Source of the DNA: Candidatus Omnitrophota bacterium
Lineage (GTDB): Bacteria; Omnitrophota; Omnitrophia; Omnitrophales; Aquincolibacteriaceae
Length of the DNA: 48,030 bases
Reading direction: 5' to 3'
Assembly: GCA_903856085.1 (NCBI GenBank)
Contig: CAIOAT010000027.1
Coordinates: forward strand, 1-48,030
The position numbers and the translations under genes are program-made. The notes below the pieces were generated by a model that worked only from the letters and a program-made list of their open reading frames with translations, was not told the DNA's origin and searched no databases. Numbering within the stretch: position 1 is the stretch's first letter; each line of letters begins with the position of its first letter. Shown one piece after another: positions 16,124 through 25,100 of the stretch.

Positions 16124-16597
16124 TCACCCCATTTGTAAAACGACGAGTTTTTTTAAGGTCTCAAATTGCGTCAAGGTTGCGAAGTTATCTGTCATAACCG
16201 TTGATGTGTAGTCAATCTCAATGACGACCTGCTCCACGGAGCCGTCGATACCAGAGCCGGCGAGAACAAGAAACGAGCCCGCGCTGATCGTGGCGAGGTT
16301 AAAAGAGGTCGACATCTCCCCGTTTTGGTCGGCGGTCAGGTCTCCCGTTAAAACATCGGTTCCGGAGGAATTAAGTGCCGCCGCCGGCCGCGCCTCGACA
16401 TTGAAGGTGTACGAGGTTCCTCCCTTGATCGTGGCCGTAATCTTCGTGATTGTGATATCGGCTCGCACCTGGCATATCGGGAACACGGTATCGGCCTTTG
16501 GGATATCAAGGACGAACGCGAGGGAGTTAGGGATAGCCGTTCCCGCGGATATTTGCATCGGGGTCCCGTTAGGAAACCGCATAACAAGGTCTGTCAT
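16124..16597 (-). CDS. Beta-sandwich phage protein, probable fibre-associated
   Basis: The ATG at 16597 overlaps the upstream stop (ATGA), which argues for this start over one 17 codons upstream; the product has 157 residues. The central stretch (ADITITKITATIKGGTSYTFNVEARP, split by turns) followed by TDVLTGDLTA and a long AGSFLVLAGSGI strand is the pattern of small beta domains found beside phage tail-fibre genes. A last ~25 residues look helical. Likely a virion surface or fibre accessory protein. Confidence 0.6.
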   Translation of the reverse strand: MTDLVMRFPNGTPMQISAGTAIPNSLAFVLDIPKADTVFPICQVRADITITKITATIKGGTSYTFNVEARPAAALNSSGTDVLTGDLTADQNGEMSTSFNLATISAGSFLVLAGSGIDGSVEQVVIEIDYTSTVMTDNFATLTQFETLKKLVVLQMG

Positions 16598-16848
16598 GGA
16601 AATATCGCCGTATAGAGTCCTGTTGAAAGAGAAGCACGAACCGACCACGCCGTAGCGTAATCAGTTCTTCCTGATACATACGTCCACGCACCGGTCACGG
16701 CGTCAAACTTCTGAATGATCCAAACGCCCTCATTATTCAAATACCCGAAATACTGAGGGTTGCCGGCTGTGTCCTGGTGAGCCACCTCAAAGGTTGTTCT
16801 ATGATCCCCTCTCCGGTGAAGCTCATACTTCGCGTCTTTAATCTCCAA
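16594..16848 (-). CDS. Small phage protein, unknown
   Basis: 84 residues, beta-type with many aromatics (NPQYFGYLNNEGVWIIQKFD, WTYVSG, TDYATAW). The pattern 'YxGYLxxxGxWIIxKxD' resembles small tail-associated proteins, which commonly follow fibre genes. Overlaps the next gene by 4 bases. No function can be given. Confidence 0.55.
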   Translation of the reverse strand: MEIKDAKYELHRRGDHRTTFEVAHQDTAGNPQYFGYLNNEGVWIIQKFDAVTGAWTYVSGRTDYATAWSVRASLSTGLYTAIFP

Positions 16849-16855
16849 GAATCAC

Positions 16856-17281
16856 CTATTTTTTTGAGAGCTTGCTTGCAAGGTCTCTAACGCGATCCGC
16901 AATTTCCTTCTCTACTGACGCTTTCTTCTTCATTAGCTCGTCCTGCCCTTTTGTGAGGGAAATACGCCATTCCTTCAACCGGCTTTCTTCTTCTTCAACA
17001 TGCGTTTTAAATTCCTTCTTCGCGACGGAAAGCTGTGCCGCTTCCGTCTGAGAAAGATTGTGAAGCTCGTCGGCCTTCTTCCGGAACTCGATAAGGTTCT
17101 CGATGTGCTTCACCGCGGCCTCACGCGGACCGATAGTCTTTTCTCTCTCGGCAACCGCATCGGAACGCTTCGTGACAAGAGCTTCGCGCTCCTGCAATCC
17201 CTTCTCACGGATGGAAAGTTGCTCCTGCTTCTTGAGAAGATCGTTATAAAGGTCCTGACTTTTTGCCAATAACTGGTTCAT
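16856..17281 (-). CDS. Coiled-coil phage protein
   Basis: Almost all of the 141 residues form a charged heptad-type helix with repeated EREA/RE-K units (LQEREALVTKRSDAVAEREK, then GPREAAVKHIENLIEFRKK). A short break near residue 80 precedes a second long helix. Likely an oligomeric rod or scaffold, perhaps an assembly factor for neighbouring fibres. It is the only purely coiled-coil gene in the fibre block. Confidence 0.65.
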   Translation of the reverse strand: MNQLLAKSQDLYNDLLKKQEQLSIREKGLQEREALVTKRSDAVAEREKTIGPREAAVKHIENLIEFRKKADELHNLSQTEAAQLSVAKKEFKTHVEEEESRLKEWRISLTKGQDELMKKKASVEKEIADRVRDLASKLSKK

Positions 17282-17296
17282 GGTGTTTCTCCTTTT

Positions 17297-17842
17297 TTAG
17301 ATTGAATACGGTCCGCTGAAATTGTCACCGGCGATATAGACGTCCAAAACGTCCGTCGCCGCGGTCATAGACACCTTTAGATTAGAAAACGGCGTTCCCT
17401 GGATCACGGAGGAAGGATTATTCGGAGACCCGCTCGGGAACTGGATATTCGGCTCGTACTGATTCAGAACCCCTGCATGGACGTTTCCGGACGCGCTCGT
17501 AAATGTAGCCGTATCCGTCGCGGCGCCAACGGGAGAAAGGTTCATCATCGTGACCCATAGGATCGCTGTCGCTCCGGTCGTCCATTTCCCCGCCGTGTTA
17601 TCCGTCGAGAACGTACCCGAGGTATGCGCGACCTTGCATTTATAAACTGTACCTCCGTTCGTCACTTTCTGCCCTACGGTGTACGCCGTTGACGTCTGCC
17701 ATGTATCGGCAACCACTAGGCCGGCCGTGGTCCCGCCGGTGCATGTGTACCCGTACTCTGTGCGGGTGCAGGAAACAGCAGTAGCAAACGCGGACGTTGA
17801 GATCAGAAGCAGAGCCAGTAAAAGCGAGATTACCTTTTTCAT
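17297..17842 (-). CDS. Secreted beta-rich protein with a carbohydrate-binding-type module
   Basis: The chosen ATG (17842) overlaps the upstream stop (ATGA) and has GGGG upstream; it gives 181 residues beginning with a Sec signal peptide (KKVISLLLALLLISTSAFA). A module at ~47-87 (WQTSTAYTVGQKVTNGG, VYKCKVAHTSG, ending W) has the W..aY.vGd.V...G..Y.C...H layout of small chitin-binding-like CBM5/12 modules and phage fibre domains. The C-terminal half is beta-rich. A cleavable signal peptide on a product of the fibre region is unusual: it may coat the cell surface or modify the receptor rather than enter virions. Confidence 0.6.
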   Translation of the reverse strand: MKKVISLLLALLLISTSAFATAVSCTRTEYGYTCTGGTTAGLVVADTWQTSTAYTVGQKVTNGGTVYKCKVAHTSGTFSTDNTAGKWTTGATAILWVTMMNLSPVGAATDTATFTSASGNVHAGVLNQYEPNIQFPSGSPNNPSSVIQGTPFSNLKVSMTAATDVLDVYIAGDNFSGPYSI

Positions 17843-18153
17843 AGTGTTTCCCCTTTTTGTTTTGTTGAAATTCCCGTTAGAAGTTCTCTCCCTAATGTTG
17901 TGATCTTGCAATCATGGTCAAGATGTCCGTCGTCCTGCAATGCCGCAACCGCAATCTCCCGTTTCTTCGCCTCGATCATGTCCTCAACTTCCTTAACCTT
18001 CAAGGCTTCTGCATCAGCCGCGGCCTTATCAGCGTTGGCTTGCTCACGCCTTGCTTTACAAGGTTCACACTCCGTTACGAGCGTGTAGCCTTTAACAGTT
18101 CCAATCTGATTCGGTTGTTCTTGCCAATCACAAAGACATTCGTTTAATTGCAT
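17839..18153 (-). CDS. Small helical protein with cysteine pairs
   Basis: The 104-residue protein begins with cysteines C6xC8 (NECLCDW) and C30xxC33 (CEPCKARRE), suggesting a metal knuckle. A charged alpha-helical region rich in Ala, Lys and Glu (DKAAADAEALKVKEVEDMIE) and a soluble tail follow. It directly follows the fibre genes and may act as a chaperone for fibre folding or attachment; this is inferred from position. Confidence 0.55.
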   Translation of the reverse strand: MQLNECLCDWQEQPNQIGTVKGYTLVTECEPCKARREQANADKAAADAEALKVKEVEDMIEAKKREIAVAALQDDGHLDHDCKITTLGRELLTGISTKQKGETL

Positions 18154-18165
18154 AGTTTTTCTCCT

Positions 18166-19242
18166 TTAAAGGTTTAATCTTTCAATGACAAACTCTGAAC
18201 CGATTCCGATAGCTCCCGTGTGGTTACTCAAGATGTCGATGTGCGTTATTTCGTCTGCGGTATTGTTCCAAGACGAACCCGCCAACATCGCATTGATTAT
18301 TGTCGTTCCAGAAATCCCGTTTATGACTTCAGAAATTCCAGTTCTCACGAATCCCGATTTCAAATAAAGAAGCATTTCGGTATGGTTGATGTTATTAAGC
18401 GCAACGCCTGACCCTGCGTACATCGAAGTAAGAGTTCCTCTTGCGGCTAGTGCGCTTGCATTTTGACCATAAACAAGTTGATACCCGCAGTTCGTTCCTC
18501 CGTCACCATTCAAGCGGATATAAAATCCTTCATCGGAATTGTTAGCGTTAACCCATCTGACCCTCACCCTAAGAATCTGGTCTTTCGTGTTTCCCAAGAG
18601 GCCAGATACGGTGATGGAAGTCTCAGCACTCCCCGCCACGGTGTGACGATACACCTCCTGCCACGCTCCTTTTAAAGTTCCACGAATATCAAGCTCGCCA
18701 GTTCTTAGACCGCTTGGAACGTGGACTTCTTTTAGGAGGATGAAGCGGGAGCCGATGCCGAAATCGCTCCAAAGAGTTATTGAAGTAATGTTGTCTGCGG
18801 TATTATTCCAAGAGTTACCAAATAATCTTGAGTAACCGACAGAAGTTCCGTTAATGTTCATGGCACTTTTTGTTACAACGGTTCTTACTGTTCCAGATTT
18901 TGCGTGGATTAAACTGTCAATTAAATTTACATTCCCAATAGCAGAAGAATATCCAAAACTAACTGCGGTATCATTCGTTGCTCTATTAGCCGTAACAGAA
19001 GCACTAGAGCCATCGACGTACTGATATCCGTAGTTAGCACCTGAATCTCCATTAAATCTAAAATTAAGATTTAATCCCCCCGCATTGTTACTCACCACCC
19101 TTGAGATAAGCCGATACTTCACATCGGTGTCACCGTCAAGACCGCTGATCGTGTACGAAGTCACGGAGGCGGCGAGTTCTCCGCTATCATGCACAATTTG
19201 CCAAGTTCGGTCTACGAATCCTTCAAGGCTTCCTGTTTTCAT
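18166..19242 (-). CDS. Tail-fibre-like protein with two copies of a ~175-residue domain
   Basis: The 358 residues consist of two tandem repeats of the domain that also forms the preceding 183-residue gene. Each copy shows SxTxSGLxG(D/N), a strand ending RVxxVN or VVS, FNGDxGxNxGYQxVxG, an ATN/LT loop, KSGxVRTxxS, GTxxxxxxLxGxSWNNTADxITxIxLxS and a final GIGSxFxxxxL. Copy 1 is ~10-178, copy 2 ~190-356. The WNNTADNITSI and GxGSxF endings resemble phage head or tail fibre domains. Starts by ATGA overlap with the upstream gene. Probably distal receptor-binding fibre units. Confidence 0.7.
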   Translation of the reverse strand: MKTGSLEGFVDRTWQIVHDSGELAASVTSYTISGLDGDTDVKYRLISRVVSNNAGGLNLNFRFNGDSGANYGYQYVDGSSASVTANRATNDTAVSFGYSSAIGNVNLIDSLIHAKSGTVRTVVTKSAMNINGTSVGYSRLFGNSWNNTADNITSITLWSDFGIGSRFILLKEVHVPSGLRTGELDIRGTLKGAWQEVYRHTVAGSAETSITVSGLLGNTKDQILRVRVRWVNANNSDEGFYIRLNGDGGTNCGYQLVYGQNASALAARGTLTSMYAGSGVALNNINHTEMLLYLKSGFVRTGISEVINGISGTTIINAMLAGSSWNNTADEITHIDILSNHTGAIGIGSEFVIERLNL

Positions 19243-19790
19243 GACCGCCTCGACTTTCTGTAAAGTTGGAAGGAACTACCCACGCCAATCCCACCCGCCT
19301 GACTTGCCGCAATCACAATCGAAGTGATGTTGTCGGCGGTGTTGTTCCACACGTTAGCCCATAGCCGTGAATACCCAACGGTTGTCCCAACAACATCCCA
19401 ACAAAAGTCCGAAATTACCGTTCGCACAAATCCAGACTTGGAAAATAATTTACATGAGGCTTGAGATATATTGTTTAATGAAGTGTTGTAACCTATATGG
19501 CACACTTGGTCATTTGTTGCCCGTCCCGCAGTTGCGGAAGTATTATTTCCATCAACGTATTGATATCCATAATTCGTTCCCACATCATTGTTGGGTCTAA
19601 AAAAAGTATAAGCAATTCCGTTATACCCATTCACGACCTTGCTCTCTAAAATGTATTCCTCGTCTACGTCACCGTTGAGGCCGCTGATGGTGAGGGAGGT
19701 AACTGCGGAACCCGCCACCGTATAATCATAAATCCTCTCCCATGTATCGCCCTTGATGGAGCCGAGGACTGTTAGTGGGCCGATCTTCAT
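19239..19790 (-). CDS. Tail-fibre-like protein with one copy of the repeated domain
   Basis: The start at 19790 overlaps the stop of the fibre-base gene (ATGA), giving 183 residues. The whole protein is one copy of the ~175-residue domain found twice in the next gene: TSLTISGLNGDVDEEY, VGTNYGYQYVDGN, GRATNDQ, KSGFVRTVISD, GTTVGYSRLW, VWNNTADNITSI, GIGVGSSFQLY. Splitting three copies over two ORFs suggests recent domain duplication with a stop separating the first unit, or a design with differently ended fibres. No signal peptide or transmembrane part is present. Confidence 0.7.
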   Translation of the reverse strand: MKIGPLTVLGSIKGDTWERIYDYTVAGSAVTSLTISGLNGDVDEEYILESKVVNGYNGIAYTFFRPNNDVGTNYGYQYVDGNNTSATAGRATNDQVCHIGYNTSLNNISQASCKLFSKSGFVRTVISDFCWDVVGTTVGYSRLWANVWNNTADNITSIVIAASQAGGIGVGSSFQLYRKSRRS

Positions 19791-20548
19791 TTGGCGACCC
19801 GAACTGACCACGTTCCCGCGATCGTGCCGAAGGACAATAGGGAAACGGTTAGCGTGTTCACTCCCGTCACGATCACAGAGTCAGGAATTATCATCGCTCC
19901 TGTGTTGTCAAGAATCGAGCAAGCGACATTCGTGGAGTTGAGATTATGAGTGACCGTGAGGACTCCCGTAGAAAGAGAGGCGTTTGTGAAGGTTGTGACG
20001 TAAGAACCTCCCGCAAGGGCCGCTGAAGCAGCGGCAGAAGCGGCAGAAGCGGCGGCGCTAACCTGAGCGGCTTGGCATACAGAGACAGCGACGGTTATGC
20101 CCTCAAGAAGCTCCGTCGGCGTTATGGAATTTTCTCCGATTGGTAATATTACCGCGCGGCTTATCTCCTCATAGAGTTGTTGCGCGATCATTACCGCTCT
20201 GTCATATCCCTCTTCGTATGTCGCGGCCGGAGTCTGGCTATTATCTTGTAGAGAAATAAGCTGAGAGATCGGAACTACTCTCTGAATAAAAATCTTGTAA
20301 TCGCTTGAAAGCGCGGCGTAGGCTCCAAGCAAAGTAACTGTCCCCAAATAAGTTGATTTTCCAGAAATCTTAGTAAGAGAAACGGTGTAATTCGTTGAAA
20401 TCGTGAGTTGCGTCAACACGCCTGTAGATATCCTGTAGACCGAAACGATCAAATCCGTCTGAAGATAGACCGGAAACTGGAAAGAAAACGCTGAACTGAG
20501 GCCATCCCCTGTATAAACAACCGTGTTTGAATTTGTTGAGACAGTCAT
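19787..20548 (-). CDS. Tail fibre, T7-gp17-type N-terminal (virion-binding) domain with Ala-rich coiled coil
   Basis: The first ~150 residues follow the phage_T7_tail N-terminal pattern: YTGDGLSSAFSFQFPVYLQTDL, YTVSL, GTVTLL, FIQRVVPISQ, then NSQTPAATYEEGYDRAVMIAQQL. That domain anchors fibres to the portal/tail tube of podoviruses. Next is a helical, Ala/Ser-rich coiled coil (SAAASAASAAASAALAGGS, ~168-186), then a small beta domain (~190-253) ending TWSVRVAK. It is the first fibre gene of the block and coupled by ATGA overlap to the repeated-domain proteins, suggesting they form one fibre assembly with exchangeable distal subunits. Confidence 0.8.
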   Translation of the reverse strand: MTVSTNSNTVVYTGDGLSSAFSFQFPVYLQTDLIVSVYRISTGVLTQLTISTNYTVSLTKISGKSTYLGTVTLLGAYAALSSDYKIFIQRVVPISQLISLQDNSQTPAATYEEGYDRAVMIAQQLYEEISRAVILPIGENSITPTELLEGITVAVSVCQAAQVSAAASAASAAASAALAGGSYVTTFTNASLSTGVLTVTHNLNSTNVACSILDNTGAMIIPDSVIVTGVNTLTVSLLSFGTIAGTWSVRVAK

Positions 20549-20566
20549 TTTAGAATCTCCTTTTCA

Positions 20567-20580
20567 CTTTACCCGTAAAC
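20567..20580. other. Near-palindromic CTTTA-CCCG-TAAAC box upstream of the fibre genes
   Basis: This 14-base box sits in the 80-base gap before the fibre-base gene. Similar boxes occur at 39634-39647 (GTTTACCGATAAAC, upstream of the 77-residue gene) and 43041-43056 (ACTTTA-TGGG-TAAAGT). The shared form is TTTA-N4-TAAA. An operator or late-promoter element is possible, but the match is short and could be chance. Confidence 0.25.
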
Positions 20581-20628
20581 TGTAACCTCAAGATAAAAAA
20601 AATAGCTTCCCCTAACACTCTTAGAATA

Positions 20629-21888
20629 TCAAAAATCCAAGCCCACCGCCTTAGCATTTTCGATTTTCTCTAAAATACCGTCAATTCCTTTGATCGCGTC
20701 CGTTTCAAGTCCGAAAGCGTTTACATCGTCGGCGCTCTTTTTCAACTTCTCGACAACTTCCTTCGGAGTACCTCCGGCCGCGACGGAAACGATCATGTAC
20801 TCCTGACCTTTGACGCCGTAATACTCCCCGTCTTTGTTCTGACAGGCCATCATAAACCGGAAATCGTCGCGCTTCCCTTTCTCGAAATTCACAAGAGTAA
20901 AATAATCTTTCGCGTTCGAGGTTCTTAAAGCGTAAGCCCCGACGTACTTAAAATCGCACTCCACCGGGACCGGATCTCCCTTCCCGATCTGATACACGAA
21001 CTCCGTCCAGTTCTTTATGTACTTGGAATATAGCACCCCTAACGGAAGCGGGCACCGGCAGCATGGATCAATAAAATAATGTTCTTTCTCTGAGACGATT
21101 CGCTCCTCAGTAGACAACGCCCCGCGATAATCCATCTTCTCAAGGATAGGACGGATACCGTCTAGCGTGTCCATAAGGACCTCCGGTACATCTTCTTCCG
21201 CTTTCGCGACGCGACCCAAATAAGTATTTTTTTCCCATTCCACGCCATAAGAAAACGGGAGGTACAGTCCGTTCGCGTAGAAGCCATCATAGCCCGACTC
21301 TGATACGCACTCGACCATATCCTCGACGATAAACTCTATCTCCTCCGAGTAGATCCCGAAGTTAGGGCGCCGGTCGTGAAGCACTTGTTTAACGGAGTTG
21401 TAGTCCGGGATACAGAGAGTCTCAAAATCCCCTCTGAAATTGGCGTCCACCTTTACGACCTTCTTGGGATTAGCTTTGAGGTATTTTATAAGAGAGTCGT
21501 ATCCTTTAATCACCTCGAAAGGAATAACCCGGAGATCCACTGCTTCAAGAACCCTCTTAAACGCGATCCGGTCAGTCTCAAGTTTCTCCCCGACCCCGGC
21601 CCCGAATACGCACTTTTCAGGATACATCTTTTTGAGAAGCGTTATAAGCCCGTTCGTGCCTGTGTCGAAAGTCACGATCCCGTCTGCTAGGGCCGCGTAC
21701 TTCGCAACATCAATAAGCCTCACCTTCTCAAGAAATTCAAACTGGTGCCCCGGAGCGTACTCTACATACCTCGGAAACGGGGAAGAGTTTACCGTTAAAT
21801 AATAGACCTTGTTTTTCCCGCCCTCCGATAAAGCGTTCGCAAGCTCAACATAGAGGCCCGAACATATCACCAAAAAAGACTTACCCAC
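20629..21888 (-). CDS. ATP-grasp protein (PurD-like fold), function unknown, in phage tail module
   Basis: Start is a GTG with a GGGGGG run 6 bases upstream; 419 residues. Residues ~95-300 follow the ATP-grasp plan of GAR synthetase-like ligases: GAGVGEKLETDR (phosphate loop side), VVKVDANFRGDFET (145-157), the adenine-binding EFIVEDMVE (185-193), DGFYANGLYLPFSYGVE, STEERIV (259-265) and YFIDPCCRCPLPLG (271-284, metal-binding Asp275). ATP-grasp enzymes join a carboxylate to an amine or thiol using ATP. The N-terminal domain (to ~95) is a Rossmann-like strand pattern. True PurD does not sit in tail modules and the N-terminal domain differs, so this is a paralogue whose substrate is unknown; the context suggests modification of a virion protein, peptide or cell-surface precursor. 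Confidence 0.7.
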   Translation of the reverse strand: MGKSFLVICSGLYVELANALSEGGKNKVYYLTVNSSPFPRYVEYAPGHQFEFLEKVRLIDVAKYAALADGIVTFDTGTNGLITLLKKMYPEKCVFGAGVGEKLETDRIAFKRVLEAVDLRVIPFEVIKGYDSLIKYLKANPKKVVKVDANFRGDFETLCIPDYNSVKQVLHDRRPNFGIYSEEIEFIVEDMVECVSESGYDGFYANGLYLPFSYGVEWEKNTYLGRVAKAEEDVPEVLMDTLDGIRPILEKMDYRGALSTEERIVSEKEHYFIDPCCRCPLPLGVLYSKYIKNWTEFVYQIGKGDPVPVECDFKYVGAYALRTSNAKDYFTLVNFEKGKRDDFRFMMACQNKDGEYYGVKGQEYMIVSVAAGGTPKEVVEKLKKSADDVNAFGLETDAIKGIDGILEKIENAKAVGLDF

Positions 21889-21917
21889 AAACGCCCCCCG
21901 GAGTTATAATATTTCCC

Positions 21918-22160
21918 ATGTTTAGATCCATTCTTAGAGCGTGGTTCTTCGTCGTTTTGACAGGATCGCTTACCGCCCTAGTCTGGATCTTCCGACCCTG
22001 GAAGAAACTTCCTGAGCATAAATTCGATTCTCGCCATACGTTGCTTCTTTGCGCTTGCGCGATCATTTTCCCTATCGTCCTCGTTTTATTTCTTCGTTCC
22101 GACTTCGCTCCGGAGTGGCTAAAAAACTTTGTCGATTCCGCGCCTCCTCCGGACTATTGA
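21918..22160 (+). CDS. Small two-span membrane protein on the plus strand
   Basis: 80 residues with two hydrophobic segments (about 8-25, AWFFVVLTGSLTALVWIF, and 42-60, LLLCACAIIFPIVLVLFL) and a short polar end (SAPPPDY). It is the only likely plus-strand gene in the phage part, in a 265-base gap between minus-strand genes, and its end overlaps the convergent giant gene by 7 bases. TATAAT lies at 21907-21912, placing a start site almost at the ATG (leaderless). No ribosome binding site is at normal distance. Could be a holin-like or exclusion protein, or spurious. Confidence 0.4.
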   Translation: MFRSILRAWFFVVLTGSLTALVWIFRPWKKLPEHKFDSRHTLLLCACAIIFPIVLVLFLRSDFAPEWLKNFVDSAPPPDY

Positions 22161-25100
22161 AAATTCTCCTCGTAAAGTTTTTCAATCCTCGCCTGCTGTT
22201 CCGGCGTCATTTCTTTCTTCATCTTATTTGAATATTTCTTTTCGATAATGTCCCGTAGAATTTCTTTCTCTTTCTCGTTTGCTTTTTTGTAGACCTTGAT
22301 TGCTTCCTCGACCGTAAGGTGCGGCGCGACTCTCTCTAGGTAACTCATTTCCGATTCCTTGATAAGCTGCTCCGCTTCTCGGTTCGTGATCGTTCCATCG
22401 TCTGCGGCCTTATAAACGGCATCGTAGTCTTTGTTCTGCATGAACTTCGCTAGGATCTCAGCCTTGTCCTGCGCGTGTTTCGAGTTTTCTTTGGTGCGTG
22501 ATCCTACCGGTACTTTTGCTGACGCGAACTTCTGCGCCGCTTGTTCCGCTTTTGTCATATTCACGGACTGAGGGGATGGCATTACCCCGATAAGCTGCTC
22601 CGGGCTCCATCCTGTTTTATTGACGTTTCTTGCCGTAAATGGAATTGCGCTTGTTCCGACAAATTTCATCTCGTCCATGATCTGCTGCATTATCGGGTCG
22701 TCCTCGTTTCGGATCTCCGTACCGTAGAAATCTTTGTTATCAAGCATTTGAGCGATCATGCTGTTTTGAGGGGCTACCTTGTTCGTAACTGTTTTCCACG
22801 GATCGGTCGAATAGTGGTAAATGTCCTTCATGTAAGACGGAAGAGAGACGCGCTGCTCCTTTCCGTTCTTATCAATTTTTCCGTTCCTGGGGAAGAAATA
22901 ATCTTTTAGATCCTGCGGGGCTTCTCCGGTGTGGAGGTAGTTATAAATGGCACCGTAGAGCCCTGTCACGACCGGCAACGCCATTGTATAGGCCATCTTG
23001 TGCGTAAACTTCGCTTTCTTACCGGAGGCAACGTCCTTAACGAATTTAAGGGTATCTATGGCCCCCCCTCCAAGCTCCCGAAAGGTTCCAAGGTTCCATC
23101 CCACTGATCGGACGGATACCATGAGAAGATCCTTTGTTGTCTTGTGCCAGAAGAGATTATCGTAGACGAGTTGACCCATCCGGTTATCAACGCTATCCCA
23201 AACGTCCTGTACCTTTTTTCTTAATTCCGCATGGCCCATATTCGGATTTCTCTCGATCTCTGACTGAGCCAGGTCAAAGAACACCCCGAGTTTTTGACGC
23301 GGGACGATCTCTGAGAGGATTGGCTGCGTGATTGCTTCAAGCGCGGCAAGTGGCGCGGTCATAATTCCTTTAACGACCTTCCCCTCTTTAAACGCTGCCT
23401 GCATATTCTTAAACGCGGTCGTAGCATAGAAAGAGTCCATCCTTGCCCGTCCTCCGGCCATTACCATTGATTCCGCTATGAGAGCCGTCTTTGCGTCCGT
23501 AGGTTTTCCGTACCACGCATTAAGGAGCTTGTCTCCTTTGATAAGGTTCGTGATCGCCGGCACTCCTGAGATCCCCGCAACAACGTCACCAACTCCTTTA
23601 AGCTCACCTGATCCGACTTTCTCAAATCCAAGAGCGACGCGGGATATGCAAGCGTCCAGAGAGGTAAACCCAAGATGGAACAGACCGGAAAGCTGAAACT
23701 GGTTCAAGGTGTTCCCGGCGTTCCGGTACAAATCAAAGAACGTATTTCCGCGGAGCCCCGGAGAAAGGTAATTGTTTATCACCGTCGCGGCGTTCTCTGG
23801 CATGTACCAGTATCCGTTTATCACCATGCCGCCGACGCTTCCGGTGCCGGTCATTACTTTTTTCGGAATACCATGCTTAATATCAAGCAACGGTTTAAGG
23901 CGCGGGTCCGACTGTAGAAATTCTCTATACATTTTGTAGACGTTAGGCGCGACTTTCTTAAATTTGTCTGGAGCCTGGATCATAGCCTCAAGCATCGTCG
24001 CCATCTTCTCGACGCCTTTACGTCCATAAGCTCCGACCTTCTTGAGATCCGCGAGGTCCCGAAGCTCCTTATTAATCGTTTTTTGCATCTCAAGTTTTTG
24101 AACGTCGGTCAGCCGTCCCTCGCGCTTGGCCTTCCCGGCCATCCGATCAAGAATAAAATCAGCCTTTGGCCTTTTTCCTCCAAGAAACTTGTCAAGCAAT
24201 CCAAACATTTCATCCAACTGATGCCCTCCTTCATGAGCTACGGTGCTTGGAGGTGTCGCTGTTCTCGTTGTAACCGTCCCAGGGCCAGGGCGTCCCGTCT
24301 TTGGATCTATGGGGCCTGGTTGAGAATATCCAAGAGCTTTTCCCCCAATTTTGAGACGCCTCTCGTGCTTTATTCCAAGAGAGTCTAAAACCGCCTGGAG
24401 CGCGTCCATCATTTCTTCATCCTGGTATTCCTTGACCTTGTACTCAGGAGATCCGTACACCGTCGAAATATTGTCGTCGACCTTCTTCCATGCCTCAGGT
24501 CGTTCCGCGCCGACAGCGACAAACTTCGCCAATCCTTCCGACTTCATAATGTTTAGCGTCTCGTGAGCCAGGATATACTTGTCCATTTCCCTAGCCTTGA
24601 GCAGCACAAGATCAACGGGGTTGTAAGACACCGGCTCCAGGCCGGCTGCGATACCGTCTTTGATTGATTCGATGGTGCGTTTCTTGAGGAAAGACTTTCC
24701 GCCTTCAAAGGGACGCTTAGATCCCATCTGTAGAAATACGTCCTGCGCTTTCTTGGGGTCTTTCCAGATATGCGGGAAATAATTATCAATGAACGTCTGG
24801 AGCTTCCCGGTCCCTAGCCTCTGGATCTTCTCGCGCCTAAGGTCCAGTTCGTTTCGGATCGTGTCCGCTATCGTCTGGAGCTCCGGAGTAGGCTGTTTTG
24901 CGCCTGTCTCGATCGCGTCCATGAAATAAACGAGCTTTGCCTTGTCCATCTTGTTAAACATGTTTCTAGCTCTTGCAAGGGATACCTCCATCACGTCATA
25001 AGCCCGGACTGACTTTGCAATCTGTTCCCTCAACGTCTCCGCTGTCATTCTTGAGTATTTGTCCAAGGTAGGCGCGGCAAACGTCTCCTGTATTCCCTTC

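Noticed and set aside
18166-20548. Diversity-generating retroelement target repeats
   Set aside because: The domain copies differ throughout and no reverse transcriptase or template repeat is present in the window.
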